This document shows positions 8,112 to 21,084 of a DNA stretch of 64,000 nucleotides, in pieces. The notes below the pieces were generated by a model. The model had not been told where the DNA came from. It ran no database searches and saw only the letters and a program-made list of their open reading frames with translations. The translations under genes were made by a program, and so were the position numbers. Source of the stretch: Sphingomonas leidyi (GTDB lineage: Bacteria > Pseudomonadota > Alphaproteobacteria > Sphingomonadales > Sphingomonadaceae). The stretch's first letter is position 1; each line of letters starts with the position of its first letter. The stretch is from positions 245,232 through 309,231 of the forward strand of contig NZ_JAASQV010000004.1 of NCBI RefSeq assembly GCF_011761945.1, given 5' to 3'.

Positions 8112-8759
8112 ATGCGACTGACGAGGAGATCGCCCGTGCTTCCGCGCTTCACTCCCCTGCTCGTCCCGGCGCTGCTGCTCGCCGGCTGCGGCACCTATAA
8201 TGGCGGCGTGGAATCGGTCCATCAGCCGATCGTCCAGCGCAGCGACTATGTGCTCGACCTGCAGACGACCGGCTATTCGCTGGCGCCGGGCGAAAGCCAG
8301 CGCCTGGCCGGCTGGATGTCGGCGATGAGCCTGCGCTATGGCGATCGCGTCGCGATCGACGACGGCGCCGCCGGCACCACCGGCCGCCCGGAAATCGCCG
8401 CCGAGGCCGGCCGCTACGGCCTGATCCTCGCCGATCGCGCGCCCGTTACCACCGGCCAGATCGCGCCGGGCACCATCCGGGTGGTCGTTACCCGGATGAC
8501 CGCCAATGTGCCGGGCTGCCCCGACAATTCGCGCCCCGCGGAATATACGTTCGAGGCGAGCACCAGCTCCAACTATGGCTGTGCGAGCAACAGCAATCTC
8601 GCCGCGATGATCGCAGATCCGGCCGATCTCGTCCGCGGCGCCGCGGGGTCGCCCACGGCCGATCCGATCACCGCATCCAAGGCCATCGGCGCACTGCGCG
8701 CGGCGGTGCCTTCGGGCAGCGGCGGCAAGGTCGACGCCGGTTCGGGGAGCCCCAAGTGA
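8112..8759 (+). CDS. cpaD: Pilus assembly lipoprotein CpaD
   Basis: A 215-residue lipoprotein with signal peptide and lipobox LLAGC. The mature part has the CpaD pattern: YVLDLQTTGYSLAPGESQRLAGWM, TIRVVVTRMTANVPGCPDNSRP, then SNYGCASNSNLAAMIADPADLVRG, where the cysteines and the NLAAMIADPADL stretch are typical. It probably helps the CpaC secretin to assemble in the outer membrane. The start follows the cpaC stop by four bases and its end overlaps cpaE by four (GTGA). Confidence 0.92.
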   Translation: MRLTRRSPVLPRFTPLLVPALLLAGCGTYNGGVESVHQPIVQRSDYVLDLQTTGYSLAPGESQRLAGWMSAMSLRYGDRVAIDDGAAGTTGRPEIAAEAGRYGLILADRAPVTTGQIAPGTIRVVVTRMTANVPGCPDNSRPAEYTFEASTSSNYGCASNSNLAAMIADPADLVRGAAGSPTADPITASKAIGALRAAVPSGSGGKVDAGSGSPK

Positions 8760-10048
8760 ACGCGCCTTTCAATCCCGCCCGCACCGGGCATCGCGATCCG
8801 TTCGTTGCGTTCGTCTGCGACGAGACGACGGCGGAGATCCTGCGCCCGATCGCCGTCGAGCTCGGCTGGTCGCCGGAGAAGGTCAACAAGGGCGGCCTGC
8901 GCAACGCGGTCCAGACCCTGTCGGTCTCGGCGAGCCCGAACATCCTGTTCGTCGACCTCTCCGAGAGCGGCGATCCGCTCAACGACATCAACGCACTCGC
9001 CGAAGTCTGCGAGCCTGGCACGATCGTGATCGCGTCGGGCCAGGTGAACGACGTGCGCCTGTATCGCGACCTCGTCGCGAGCGGCATCCACGACTATCTG
9101 CTCAAGCCGCTGAATCCGGATGCGCTGCGCGACGCCTTCGCCCAGGCGCAGACCGCGCTCAACGCACCCAAGCTGGCCGAGACCGGCACCGATCGGCCGC
9201 ATTGCGCAGTCGCGGTGATCGGCACGCGCGGCGGCGCCGGCGCTTCCACGCTCGCCACCTCGCTTGCCTGGCTGATGGGCGAGCGCCTGGGCCGCAGCAC
9301 GGCGTTGCTCGACCTGGACGTGCATTTCGGCACCGGCGCGCTCGCGCTCGACCTCGAGCCCGGCCGCGGCCTGACCGACGCGATCGAGAATCCAAGCCGC
9401 ATCGACGGGCTGTTCATCGAGCGCGCGATGGTCCGCGCTTCGGACCGCCTCGCGGTGCTCAGCGCCGAAGCGCCGATCCACTCGCCGATCATGACCGACG
9501 GCGCGGCCTTCTATCAGCTGCAGGAAGAGATCCGCACCGCATTCGAGTGCACGATCGTCGACCTGCCGCGCTCGATGCTGGTCAACCATCCGCACCTGAT
9601 CACCGATGTGCAGGTGGCCGTGCTGGCGACCGAGCTGACCCTGGCTTCCGCGCGCGATGCGATCCGCATCCTGAGCTGGTTCAAGTCGAACGCGCCGCAG
9701 ACTCAGGTGATCGTGGTCGCCAACAAGATCCAGCAGGCGGCGGTGCTCGAGATCAGCCGCAAGGACTTCGAGGGCTCGATCGAGCGCAAGATCGATTTCA
9801 TGCTGCCCTTCGATGCCAAGCTCGCCTCGCAATCGGCCAAGCTGGGCAAGCCGCTCGCCGAAGTGGGCAAGGGCAACAAGGGCATCGCCCCGCTCGCCGA
9901 CCTCGCCCAGCGCATCGCCGGCATCGCCGATTCGGGCGCGGACGAAGCTGGTCCGAGCAAGGCGAAGGGCAAGGGCGACAAGCCCAGGGGCGGCGGCTCG
10001 CTGCTCGACAAGTTCAAGGCGAAGATGCCGGCAAAGGCAAAGAAGTAA
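8756..10048 (+). CDS. cpaE: Pilus assembly ATPase-like protein CpaE (TadZ)
   Basis: A 430-residue cytoplasmic protein. Residues 17-135 form a receiver-like domain (FVCDETTAEILRP ... YLLKPLNPDAL). Residues 150-400 form a ParA/MinD-like domain whose P-loop region reads GTRGGAGAST (156-165), so the usual Lys after the second Gly pair is Ala, as in many CpaE/TadZ proteins. In this family the protein places the Tad machine at a cell pole. The tail is Lys/Gly-rich. The start is GTG inside the GTGA overlap with cpaD. In most Tad operons cpaF would follow, but here tadB starts 51 bases on. Confidence 0.92.
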   Translation: MNAPFNPARTGHRDPFVAFVCDETTAEILRPIAVELGWSPEKVNKGGLRNAVQTLSVSASPNILFVDLSESGDPLNDINALAEVCEPGTIVIASGQVNDVRLYRDLVASGIHDYLLKPLNPDALRDAFAQAQTALNAPKLAETGTDRPHCAVAVIGTRGGAGASTLATSLAWLMGERLGRSTALLDLDVHFGTGALALDLEPGRGLTDAIENPSRIDGLFIERAMVRASDRLAVLSAEAPIHSPIMTDGAAFYQLQEEIRTAFECTIVDLPRSMLVNHPHLITDVQVAVLATELTLASARDAIRILSWFKSNAPQTQVIVVANKIQQAAVLEISRKDFEGSIERKIDFMLPFDAKLASQSAKLGKPLAEVGKGNKGIAPLADLAQRIAGIADSGADEAGPSKAKGKGDKPRGGGSLLDKFKAKMPAKAKK

Positions 10049-10099
10049 CCATTGCGCGGCTAGTCTGCGCAAGGGTTACGCAAGCGGAGTTGGTGCGGC

Positions 10100-11080
10100 G
10101 TGGACATGCTGCCGGTATTGATGCTCGCTGGAGGCACCTTCGTGGTGCTCGCGCTGATGGTGCTCGCCTTTTCGGGGCCCTCGGCCGAGCGGGCGGGCGC
10201 GCGCCGCGTCAAGTCGATGCGCGAACGCCATGTGGTGAGCGCCGTCGGCGCCAATGCGATGGAAGCGCAGATGCGCCGCGTCGCCGCCGCCCGCGCCACG
10301 CGGATGGACGTCACTGCCGCGCGCTTCCTGCCCAATCCGGCGCTGCTCCAGAAGCGGCTCAGCATGACGGGGAAGCCCTGGACGCTCGGCCAGTACATGA
10401 TGGTCAGCGCCGGGCTCACGCTGGTGCCCGCCGTGTTGATCATGCTCCAGGGCCTGCCGATCCTGCTGGGGCTGGGCGTCGGCCTGGTCCTGGGCGTCGG
10501 CCTGCCGCATTTCGTGGTCGGCTTCTTCATCAAGCGCCGCGTCGCCCGGTTCACCGCCAAGTTCCCCGATGCGATCGAACTGCTGGTGCGCGGCCTGCGC
10601 TCGGGCCTGCCGATCACCGAGACGATCGGCGTGGTCGGCCAGGAAGTCGACGGCCCGGTCGGCGAGGAATTCCGCGCGGTGAGCGACAAGATGAAGATCG
10701 GCAAGTCGCTCGACACCGCGCTGCAGGAAACCGCGGACCGGCTCGGCACGCCCGAATTCCAGTTCTTCACCATCACCATCCAGATCCAGCGCGAAACCGG
10801 CGGCAACCTGGCCGAGACGCTGGCCAACCTGGCCGACGTGCTGCGCAAGCGCGCGCAGATGAAGCTGAAGATCAAGGCGATGTCGTCGGAATCCAAGGCA
10901 TCGGCGCTGATCGTCGGCGCGCTGCCCTTCATCGTCTTCGCGCTCGTCTGGTTCATCAACAACAACTACATGGCCAATTTCTTCGCGGACCAGCGCCTGA
11001 TGATCGCCGGCGGCGGCGGCCTGCTCTGGATGGGCATCGGCGCCTTCATCATGGCCAAGATGGTCAATTTCGAGATCTAG
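10100..11080 (+). CDS. tadB: Tad pilus inner-membrane platform protein TadB
   Basis: A 326-residue protein with N-terminal membrane segments, a type II secretion F (T2SSF) domain around residues 150-290 (FPDAIELLVRGLRSGLPITETI ... QIQRETGGNLAETLANLADVLRKR) and a C-terminal membrane pair. TadB and TadC form the inner-membrane platform driven by the CpaF motor. The GTG at the annotated start precedes an ATG by two codons, and either could be used. The gene lies between cpaE and tadC with no cpaF. Confidence 0.92.
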   Translation: MDMLPVLMLAGGTFVVLALMVLAFSGPSAERAGARRVKSMRERHVVSAVGANAMEAQMRRVAAARATRMDVTAARFLPNPALLQKRLSMTGKPWTLGQYMMVSAGLTLVPAVLIMLQGLPILLGLGVGLVLGVGLPHFVVGFFIKRRVARFTAKFPDAIELLVRGLRSGLPITETIGVVGQEVDGPVGEEFRAVSDKMKIGKSLDTALQETADRLGTPEFQFFTITIQIQRETGGNLAETLANLADVLRKRAQMKLKIKAMSSESKASALIVGALPFIVFALVWFINNNYMANFFADQRLMIAGGGGLLWMGIGAFIMAKMVNFEI

Positions 11081-11084
11081 CGGC

Positions 11085-12089
11085 ATGAACCCTCCTCCCT
11101 CCGGACCCACGCTGCTCGGCGTCGACGTCATCTGGGTGGCGACGATCCTGTCGGCCGTCGCCGCCTTCGCGGTGCTGCTGGCGATCTATGCCGCCACCAC
11201 GGTGCGCGATCCGATGGCGAAGCGCGTGAAGTCGCTCAACGAGCGCCGCGAGCAGCTGAAGGCGGGCATCACCGCCTCCACGTCGAAGCGCCGCGCTAAG
11301 CTGGTCCAGAAGAACGAGACCACCGACCGCATCCGCTCGCTGCTCTCCTCGATGAAGGTGCTGCAGGACAGCCAGGTCAAGCAGGCGCAGACCAAGCTGC
11401 TCCAGGCGGGCATCCGCCGCAAGGAATTCGCGGTGGCGGTGATCTTCGGCCGGCTGGTGCTGCCGATCGTGATCGGCGGGCCGGTGCTCTACCTCGTCTA
11501 CGGCACGAGCATGTTCGCCGACTGGAGCCCGATCAAGGCCTATGGCCTGGTCGCCGGCAGCTTCATCCTCGCCTACAAGTTCCCGGATCTCTATCTCAAG
11601 AACAAGATCCAGAAGCGCAGCGCGGCGATCCGCAAGGGCCTGCCCGACGCGCTCGACCTGCTGGTGATCTGTGCCGAAGCGGGACTCACCGTCGACGCCG
11701 CCTTCCACCGCGTCGCCAAGGAGCTGGGCAAGGCCTATCCCGAGCTGGGCGAGGAATTCCAGCTCACCGCGATCGAGCTGGGCTTCCTCACCGATCGCCG
11801 CCAGGCCTTCGAGAATCTGGCGGAGCGCATCGACCTCGATTCGATCCGCGGCGTGGTCACCACCATGATCCAGACCGAGAAATACGGCACGCCGCTCGCC
11901 TCGGCGCTGCGCGTGCTCTCGGCCGAATTCCGCAACGAACGCATGATGCGCGCCGAGGAAAAGGCCGCGCGCCTGCCCGCGATCATGACCGTGCCGCTGA
12001 TCCTGTTCATCCTGCCGGTGCTGTTCGTCGTGATCCTGGGGCCCGCGGCCTGCTCGATCAACGATGCGCTGATCTCGAAGGGCCCCTAA
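11085..12089 (+). CDS. tadC: Tad pilus inner-membrane platform protein TadC
   Basis: A 334-residue protein with an N-terminal membrane segment, a T2SSF domain (IRKGLPDALDLLVICAEAGLTVDAAFHRVAKELG ... ALRVLSAEFRNERMMRAEEKA) and a C-terminal membrane segment (MTVPLILFILPVLFVVILGPA). It is the partner of TadB. It starts four bases after tadB and is the last recognisable tad gene here; no TadD, TadE, TadF, TadG or pilin gene follows. Confidence 0.92.
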   Translation: MNPPPSGPTLLGVDVIWVATILSAVAAFAVLLAIYAATTVRDPMAKRVKSLNERREQLKAGITASTSKRRAKLVQKNETTDRIRSLLSSMKVLQDSQVKQAQTKLLQAGIRRKEFAVAVIFGRLVLPIVIGGPVLYLVYGTSMFADWSPIKAYGLVAGSFILAYKFPDLYLKNKIQKRSAAIRKGLPDALDLLVICAEAGLTVDAAFHRVAKELGKAYPELGEEFQLTAIELGFLTDRRQAFENLAERIDLDSIRGVVTTMIQTEKYGTPLASALRVLSAEFRNERMMRAEEKAARLPAIMTVPLILFILPVLFVVILGPAACSINDALISKGP

Positions 12090-12155
12090 CCTTTCCGGTG
12101 GCGCGGCCTTCCCGGGCGGGATAGCTTCCCGCCAGACTAAGGGGAGGTCGACTCG

Positions 12156-12686
12156 ATGCATGATTTGCCGTTCCAGACGATCACGCAGGTCGCGGGCTTG
12201 GGCCTTACGCTGATCGCCGGCTGGTTCCTGGGGCTCGCCAGCCATGGCGGCGGCCGCAAATGGCGCGAACGACTCGAGGAAGCGGAAACCGAGAATGCCG
12301 GCTATCGCGACCGGGCCGAGAGCGACCTGCGCGATGCCGCCCGCCGCATCCGCGATCTCGAGGCCGAGAATGCCCGGCTGAAGGCCGCCCCGCCCGCTCC
12401 CGTTCCCGCTCCGGCCCCCGCCGCCGAGCCCGAGGGCCATTCGACCGCCACCATGGCCGCGGCGGCAGCCGTTGGCGCGGTCGCCGGAGCCGCCGTCACC
12501 CATGCGGCGGAGGCACATGCCGAACCCGCGCCGGAGCCTGTGCATGCCGAGGCCGCTCCCGTGGAAACGGCGCATGTCGAAGCCGCGCCCGCCGAGCCGG
12601 CGCCGGTGGCCCCCGCGCCCGCCGAGCCGGTGCATGACGTGCCGGCGGCAGAGGCCGAGCCCTCGCATCCCGAGCACGCGCACTAG
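12156..12686 (+). CDS. Membrane-anchored Ala/Pro/Glu-rich protein, paralogue of the next gene
   Basis: A 176-residue protein of unknown function. A hydrophobic segment at about residues 12-28 (VAGLGLTLIAGWFLGLA) anchors it; then SHGGGRKWRERLEEAETENAGYRDRAE begins a charged coiled coil to about residue 78. The rest is low-complexity Pro/Ala/Glu/His (repeats like APAEPAPVAPAPAEP). The first 70 residues are clearly homologous to the following protein, so this is a tandem duplication whose tails have diverged. GGGGAGG upstream is a strong ribosome binding site. It follows tadC by 66 bases, so co-expression with the pilus genes is possible but unproven. Confidence 0.75.
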   Translation: MHDLPFQTITQVAGLGLTLIAGWFLGLASHGGGRKWRERLEEAETENAGYRDRAESDLRDAARRIRDLEAENARLKAAPPAPVPAPAPAAEPEGHSTATMAAAAAVGAVAGAAVTHAAEAHAEPAPEPVHAEAAPVETAHVEAAPAEPAPVAPAPAEPVHDVPAAEAEPSHPEHAH

Positions 12687-12697
12687 GATCGCGGACG

Positions 12698-13207
12698 ATG
12701 GCGCTTCCGTTCGAGACCGCGACTCAGTTCGCCGCGCTGGGGCTGACTCTGGTCGGCGGCTGGTTCATCGGCCTTGCCAGCCGCTCCGGCGGCGCGAAGT
12801 GGCGCGAGCGCTACCAGGACGAGGAACTCGAACATGCCCGCTATCGCGACGAGGCAGAGGAGCGCATCCGCGCGCTCCAGGCCGAGTTGGCGACGATACG
12901 CAGGCAGGCGCCGGTGCCCGCTCCCGTGGTGGAGGATGCGCCCGGTGCCGGCTGGCGCGGCTGGTTCGGCTGGGGCCGGGACAATCTCGCGCGGATCAAG
13001 GGCATCGACGAAGCGCGCGAGAAGCGGCTCAACGAGCTGGGCATCAAGACCTATCGCGAGATCGAGAAGATGGCGCCCGATGACGAGGCCGCGCTGGAAC
13101 AGCGGCTGGAAGTGGCGCCCGGCACGATCGCCGGGCAGGGCTGGCGCGAGCAGGCCGCCCTGTTGCGCGCCGGCAACGAGCGCGAGCATGCGGAGAAGTT
13201 CGGCTAG
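12698..13207 (+). CDS. Membrane-anchored coiled-coil protein with helix-hairpin-helix-like C-terminus
   Basis: A 169-residue protein. It shares the N-terminal anchor and coiled coil of its upstream neighbour (ALGLTLVGGWFIGLASRSGGAKWRERY). The C-terminus differs: DNLARIKGIDEAREKRLNELGIKTYREIEKM is a helix-hairpin-helix-like module, a pattern also seen in predicted 41-kDa-type flavin/complex I-associated proteins, followed by a second helical repeat with GQGWREQAALL. The module may bind nucleic acid or a protein; no function is known to me. It starts 11 bases after the upstream paralogue and is followed by an intergenic repeat. Confidence 0.8.
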   Translation: MALPFETATQFAALGLTLVGGWFIGLASRSGGAKWRERYQDEELEHARYRDEAEERIRALQAELATIRRQAPVPAPVVEDAPGAGWRGWFGWGRDNLARIKGIDEAREKRLNELGIKTYREIEKMAPDDEAALEQRLEVAPGTIAGQGWREQAALLRAGNEREHAEKFG

Positions 13208-13233
13208 GCCGTGGTCTCATATTCGTTTCCGTA

Positions 13234-13259
13234 ATTCCCGCCTGCGCGGGGATGACGGG
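13234..13259. repeat. REP-like intergenic repeat, copy 1
   Basis: An imperfect palindrome of the form ATTCCCGCC-TGC-GCGGGGATGACGGG between two convergent genes. Related copies occur near 23375, 34991 and 56988, always just beyond gene ends. Short repeats like this are scattered through sphingomonad genomes and may act as 3' end stabilisers or terminators. Confidence 0.65.
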
Positions 13260-13268
13260 CCCGGGGCG

Positions 13269-13777
13269 TCAGGGCTTGCGCACCGGCAGCCCGATCAGCT
13301 CCGGCGTGTAGTTCTCCACCACTTCGGCGAGCGGCCGGCCGTCGCCGCCGATCACCAGCGCGCGCTGGCGCAGGACATAGGGCGCGACCATGGCGTCCTC
13401 GCCTTGCGTCGCGATGCCGAGCGTGCGCCGGCTGGGGGCGAGCGGGCGGATTACGGCCCCGAACGGAGTATCGCCGGCCAGCGCCGCGTTCATCTCGGGC
13501 GTGAGCCGCGCGGGCACATACCAGTTCTCGGCGATGGACAGCGACAGGCCGCCGCATTTGAGCACGACGCTGCGATAAGTCACCGGCTCGGCCGGACCGA
13601 CCGCAAGATGCGCGCGCTGCTCGGGCGTGGGCGGCTTCCGCCCGGCCCGATCCACCACGGCGCGGATCGGCTCGCCACAGCGGCGCTGCAGCACCGCGGT
13701 CGCGCTGCGTGCCGAGCGCAGTTCCTGGCGGAGCGATTCCGCCGGATCCGCCTGGACCAGCAGCAGCGCGAGCGGGA

Positions 13778-13781
<4 letters not shown>
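13269..13781 (-). CDS. Secreted hypothetical protein
   Basis: A 170-residue protein with a short hydrophobic start (MIPLALLLVQADP) that may be a signal peptide. Cysteines occur at RRCGEP and LKCGG. The C-terminal stretch VLRQRALVIGGDGRPLAEVVENYTPELIGL resembles the last part of the chorismate-lyase/UTRA fold, where a small molecule is bound, but this similarity is weak and an enzyme role should not be assumed. The start overlaps the stop of ppdK by four bases (ATGA), so it is translationally coupled to it as the last gene of the unit. Confidence 0.65.
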
Positions 13782-16441
<2,660 letters not shown>

Positions 16442-16584
16442 GCAAAGCCCTTCGTTCGTTGGGGCCGCCTACCGCAGGTGCGAACAGGGGGAAACCCGCT
16501 GACTACGTTGTCATATCGCAAGATTTGCTTGGGTTGGGGACAAGTTTCGAAGACACCGGTTACCCAACATGAATCCCGGGGCCA

Positions 16585-17061
16585 TTAGCCTCTTGTCGAT
16601 CCGGTCTTGTCCTGCTGGCGTTCCAGGAGTGCGCGGCCAAGCGCGCCGACAAACAACAGGTCCGGCACTTCGCCCGCGAGCTTCACCCGAACCCGCTCGC
16701 CCACCAGCCTGCGCTCGCGCTCGACCGAGTGCATTTGTGCCCAGGGCACGTAGATCGTCGGATGAAAGGGGCGGAAGAGCAGGAAGGGGCGCAGCCAGAA
16801 GCCCGATTCCGAAGTCCAGCCCTCGACCGCGGAGCCATAGTTGGGCGAGCGCAGCGATCCGCCGATGTTGAGCGACACGAAGCGCCAGCGCCGCGCGGAA
16901 TAGGGCGGATCGGAAGTGGCGGGATAGGCGCGGGCAACCTTGCGCCACCCCAGGTTCGCGATCAGGGCAATGATCGCGAGCCAGAAGAAGGGGAAGACCA
17001 GCAGGAACAGCGCGGCGAAGAGCCCCGGCGAAACCGGAAGCCCCTGCCCCGCCGCGCTCAT
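16585..17061 (-). CDS. Membrane-anchored hypothetical protein
   Basis: A 158-residue protein with one strong membrane segment at about residues 14-36 (LFAALFLLVFPFFWLAIIALIAN). A soluble, probably beta-rich domain follows, containing WRFVSLNIGGSLRSPNYGSAVEGW and FRPFHPTIYVPWAQMHSVE. I do not know its role. Its start overlaps the glyS stop by four bases (ATGA), so it is translated as part of the glyQ-glyS unit. A 143-bp gap without a gene separates it from ppdK. Confidence 0.7.
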   Translation of the reverse strand: MSAAGQGLPVSPGLFAALFLLVFPFFWLAIIALIANLGWRKVARAYPATSDPPYSARRWRFVSLNIGGSLRSPNYGSAVEGWTSESGFWLRPFLLFRPFHPTIYVPWAQMHSVERERRLVGERVRVKLAGEVPDLLFVGALGRALLERQQDKTGSTRG

Positions 17062-19120
17062 CCCTCGATCCTGGAGAAATCGGCGACGTTGTTCATCGCA
17101 TCGCGGATGCGGGCGAGCAGGGCCAAGCGCGCATTGCGCTTCTGCGCGTCGGGATCGTTGACGGTGACGTCGTCGAAGAAGCGGTCGATCGGCGCGCGGA
17201 GCGAGGCGAGGGCCGCCATCGCGCCTTCGAAATCCTCCGCCGCGATCGCCGCTTCGGCCTTGGGCTCGGCAGCGTCGAGCGCCGCGATCAGCGCGGACTC
17301 GGCGGGCTCGGCTTCATAGATGCCGGTATCCGCGACTTCGCCGGGGACCCAATTCTCCTTCTTGAGGATATTGGCGGCGCGCTTGTAGCCGGCGAGCAGG
17401 TTCCGGCCCTCTTCCGACAGGACGAACGCCTGGAGCGCCTTCACCCGGGCGAGCAGCCGGACGAGATCGTCCTCGCCGCCCAGGGCGAATACCGCGTCGA
17501 TCAGGTCGTGGCGGACGCCGGCTTCCTTCTGCTGGACCTTGAGACGGTCGGCGAAGAAATCGAGCACATCCTGGTTGACCGACTTGGCGAGCGGGAAGCG
17601 CAGGCCGTTGTCCAGGATCAACGCGATCACGCCCAGCGCCGAGCGGCGGAGCGCGAAGGGGTCCTTGGAGCCGCTGGGCTTCAAATCGACGCCGAAGAAT
17701 GCCGTGATGCTGTCGAGCTTGTCCGCCAGCGCCACCGCCACCGTCACCGGCGCAGTCGGCACGTCATCCCCCTGCCCGACCGGCTTGTAGTGATCGCGGA
17801 TCGCCTCGGCGACTGCCGCCGGCTCGCCCTGGGCGGCGGCGTAATAGCCGCCCATCAGGCCCTGGAGCTCGGGGAACTCGCCGACCATGCCGGTGACGAG
17901 ATCGGCCTTGGCGAGCCGCGCGGCGCGCTCGGCCTGGTCCGGATCGGCCTTGACCACCCCCTCTTCCGCCAGCCAGCGCGCCAGCCTGGCGACGCGGTCG
18001 ACCTTGTCCGCGACGGTGCCCAGCTTCTCGTGGAAGACGATCTTCCCGAGCTTGGGCGTCAGCGCCTCGAGCCGGGTCTTGAGATCGGTCTCATAGAAGA
18101 AGCGCGCATCGGAGAGGCGCGCCGCGAGGACCTTCTGGTTGCCCTCGACGATCTTCGCGCCGCCGTCCGCCGCGTCGATGTTCGCCACGCAGACGAAGGC
18201 GTTGGCGAGCTTGCCCGCGCCGTCACGGCAGACGAAATATTTCTGGTTCACCCGCGCGGTGAGCTGGATCACTTCGGGCGGCACGTCGAGGAACGCCGGA
18301 TCGAAGCGGCCGAGCAGCGGCATCGGCCATTCGGTGAGGCCGGCATTCTCGTAGAGCAGCCCTTCGTCCTCGATCAGCATCAGGCCCGCCTTCTGCGCCG
18401 CCATCTTGGCGCCCAGCGCGATGATGTTGCGGCGCTCGGCGCCGTCGACGATCACATGGCAGGCGCGCAGCTTCTCGATATAGTCGGCGGCCGAGCCGAT
18501 GGTGATCCCGCCCGGATGGTGGAAGCGATGGCCGACGGTGACCGAGGCGCTCTTCACTCCGGCGATCTCCACCGGCACCAGCCTGTCGCCGAGCAGCGCG
18601 ATGATGCCCTGGAGCGGGCGCACCCAGCGCAGGCTCTCGGTCGATTCCGACGCGGCGCCCCAGCGCATCGACTTGGGCCAGGGGAAGGCGGTGAGCACAT
18701 GGGTGATCGCGCTGGCGAGCACCGAACCGGCGGCGATGCCGGGCCGGTCGATCACGGCGAACAGCAGCTTGCCACCCTTGCCGTCGTCGCGCTCGACGAG
18801 CTGGTCGCGGCTGAGGCCGGTCGAGCGCAGGAAACCCTCGATCGCCTGGGCCGGCGCATCCGCGCGGGGCCCCTTGCGCTCCTCGCTGGCCGCCGCGGTC
18901 ATCTCGGCGACGCCGCGAACGATCAGCGCCAGGCGGCGCGGCGTCGCGTAGCTCTCGATTGCGGAGAACGGCAGGTTGAGCGCCTTCAGTCGCGCCTCGA
19001 ACAGCGCGGCCAGATCGGCGCGCGCCTTTTCCTGCATGCGCGCCGGAATCTCTTCCGAGCGGAGTTCGAGCAGAAAGTCTTCCACGGCACCCGTGTTCGG
19101 CGTGCCGGCAACAGGGGCGC

Positions 19121-19124
<4 letters not shown>
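17058..19124 (-). CDS. glyS: Glycyl-tRNA synthetase beta subunit
   Basis: A 688-residue subunit of the bacterial alpha2beta2 enzyme that charges tRNA-Gly. The start MSAPVAG precedes the family N-terminus DFLLELRSEEIPARMQEKA; central landmarks include LRWVRPLQGIIALLGD and ARVNQKYFVCRDG; the C-terminal part contains the HD-like and anticodon-binding regions. The selected ATG overlaps the glyQ stop (ATGA), which fits the usual glyQ-glyS coupling; an upstream in-frame ATG would add 21 residues inside glyQ and is less likely. Confidence 0.96.
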
Positions 19125-20014
<890 letters not shown>

Positions 20015-20131
20015 GGGACCTTCTTGGTTGTAGGGTGTACAACAATAAAGGCGCGCTTTGACGTTTCCTCTCCTGACGGTCAATGCTGCACCGCCGTTGA
20101 CTCGGCCGGGGGCATCGGGTCTGCTCGCCCC

Positions 20132-21025
20132 ATGCATCCCATGATCCGCCGCCTGCTGCCGGCCCTGCTCGCCCTCGCGCTCTGGGGCTGCGGGCAGCAG
20201 CCGCCTGCCCCGGCCGAGCAGGCCCGGCCCGCGCTCTGGGTGGTCAAGGACGACGATACCACCATCTATCTGTTCGGCACCGTCCATGTGCTCAAGCCCG
20301 GCATCGCCTGGTTCCAGGGCGGGGTGAAGCAGGCGTTCGACAAGTCCGACACGCTGGTGCTCGAGCTGGTGATGCCGCCCGATGCCGAGATGCAGAAGAT
20401 CGTCGCCGAGCTCGGCACCGCGCAGGGCGGCCCGCCCCTGCCCGAGCAGCTCCCCCCGGCAGAGGCGGCGCGGATGCGCGCGGCCCTGCCCGAATATGGC
20501 ATGGCCCCCGATTCGCTCGACCGCGCCGAGCCCTGGCTGGCCGCGACCCTGCTCTCGGTGATGCCGCTCCGCCAGCTCGGCTATGACGACAAGCAGGGCG
20601 CCGAACGAGTGCTCACCGATGCCGCCAGGGCCGGGGGCAAGAAGATCGAGGGACTGGAGACGGCGCGCCAGCAGCTCGGCTATTTCGATGCCCTGCCCCT
20701 GCCCGCCCAGCGCAAGCTGCTGATCGAGACGATCGACGACCTGCCCCAGGCCGGCAGCAGGATCGGCCGGGCGGTCGCCGCCTGGCGCCAGGGCGATGCC
20801 GACGGGCTGGCGAAGCTGGTCAACGAGGACATGGCCAGCGCCCCCGAAGTGACCGAGGCGCTGCTCGTCCGCCGCAACCGCAACTGGGCCGACTGGATCC
20901 AGCGGCGGATGGCGCGGCCCGGCACCGTGTTCGTCGCCGTGGGCGCCGGGCATCTGGCGGGCGAGGCCAGCGTGCAGACCGAGCTGGCCAGGCGCGGCCT
21001 CAAGGTGGAGCGCGTCCGCCCCTGA
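20132..21025 (+). CDS. TraB/GumN-family lipoprotein
   Basis: A 297-residue protein with signal peptide and lipobox-like LALWGC, so probably a lipoprotein. The family signature is near the N-terminus: TIYLFGTVHVLKPG (the GTxH motif), with ERAGG-type helices in the middle and VFVAVGAGHLAGEASVQTEL near the end. TraB/GumN proteins share a fold with metalloproteases of the Tiki group, but activity in bacteria is mostly unproven. Two ATGs three codons apart (20132, 20141) are possible starts. Confidence 0.85.
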   Translation: MHPMIRRLLPALLALALWGCGQQPPAPAEQARPALWVVKDDDTTIYLFGTVHVLKPGIAWFQGGVKQAFDKSDTLVLELVMPPDAEMQKIVAELGTAQGGPPLPEQLPPAEAARMRAALPEYGMAPDSLDRAEPWLAATLLSVMPLRQLGYDDKQGAERVLTDAARAGGKKIEGLETARQQLGYFDALPLPAQRKLLIETIDDLPQAGSRIGRAVAAWRQGDADGLAKLVNEDMASAPEVTEALLVRRNRNWADWIQRRMARPGTVFVAVGAGHLAGEASVQTELARRGLKVERVRP

Positions 21026-21057
21026 CGGACACCAAAGGCGACCGGGTCACCGCCGGA

Positions 21058-21084
21058 TTGACATCGCCCGGAGCTTAATATAAC
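21058..21084 (+). promoter_or_regulatory. Promoter of the arsR-AHSA1 operon
   Basis: A consensus -35 hexamer TTGACA is followed after 15 bases by TATAAC as -10. The spacer is short, but both boxes are close to the sigma-70 consensus, which is rare in this GC-rich window. The -10 box runs into the inverted repeat described next. Confidence 0.6.
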
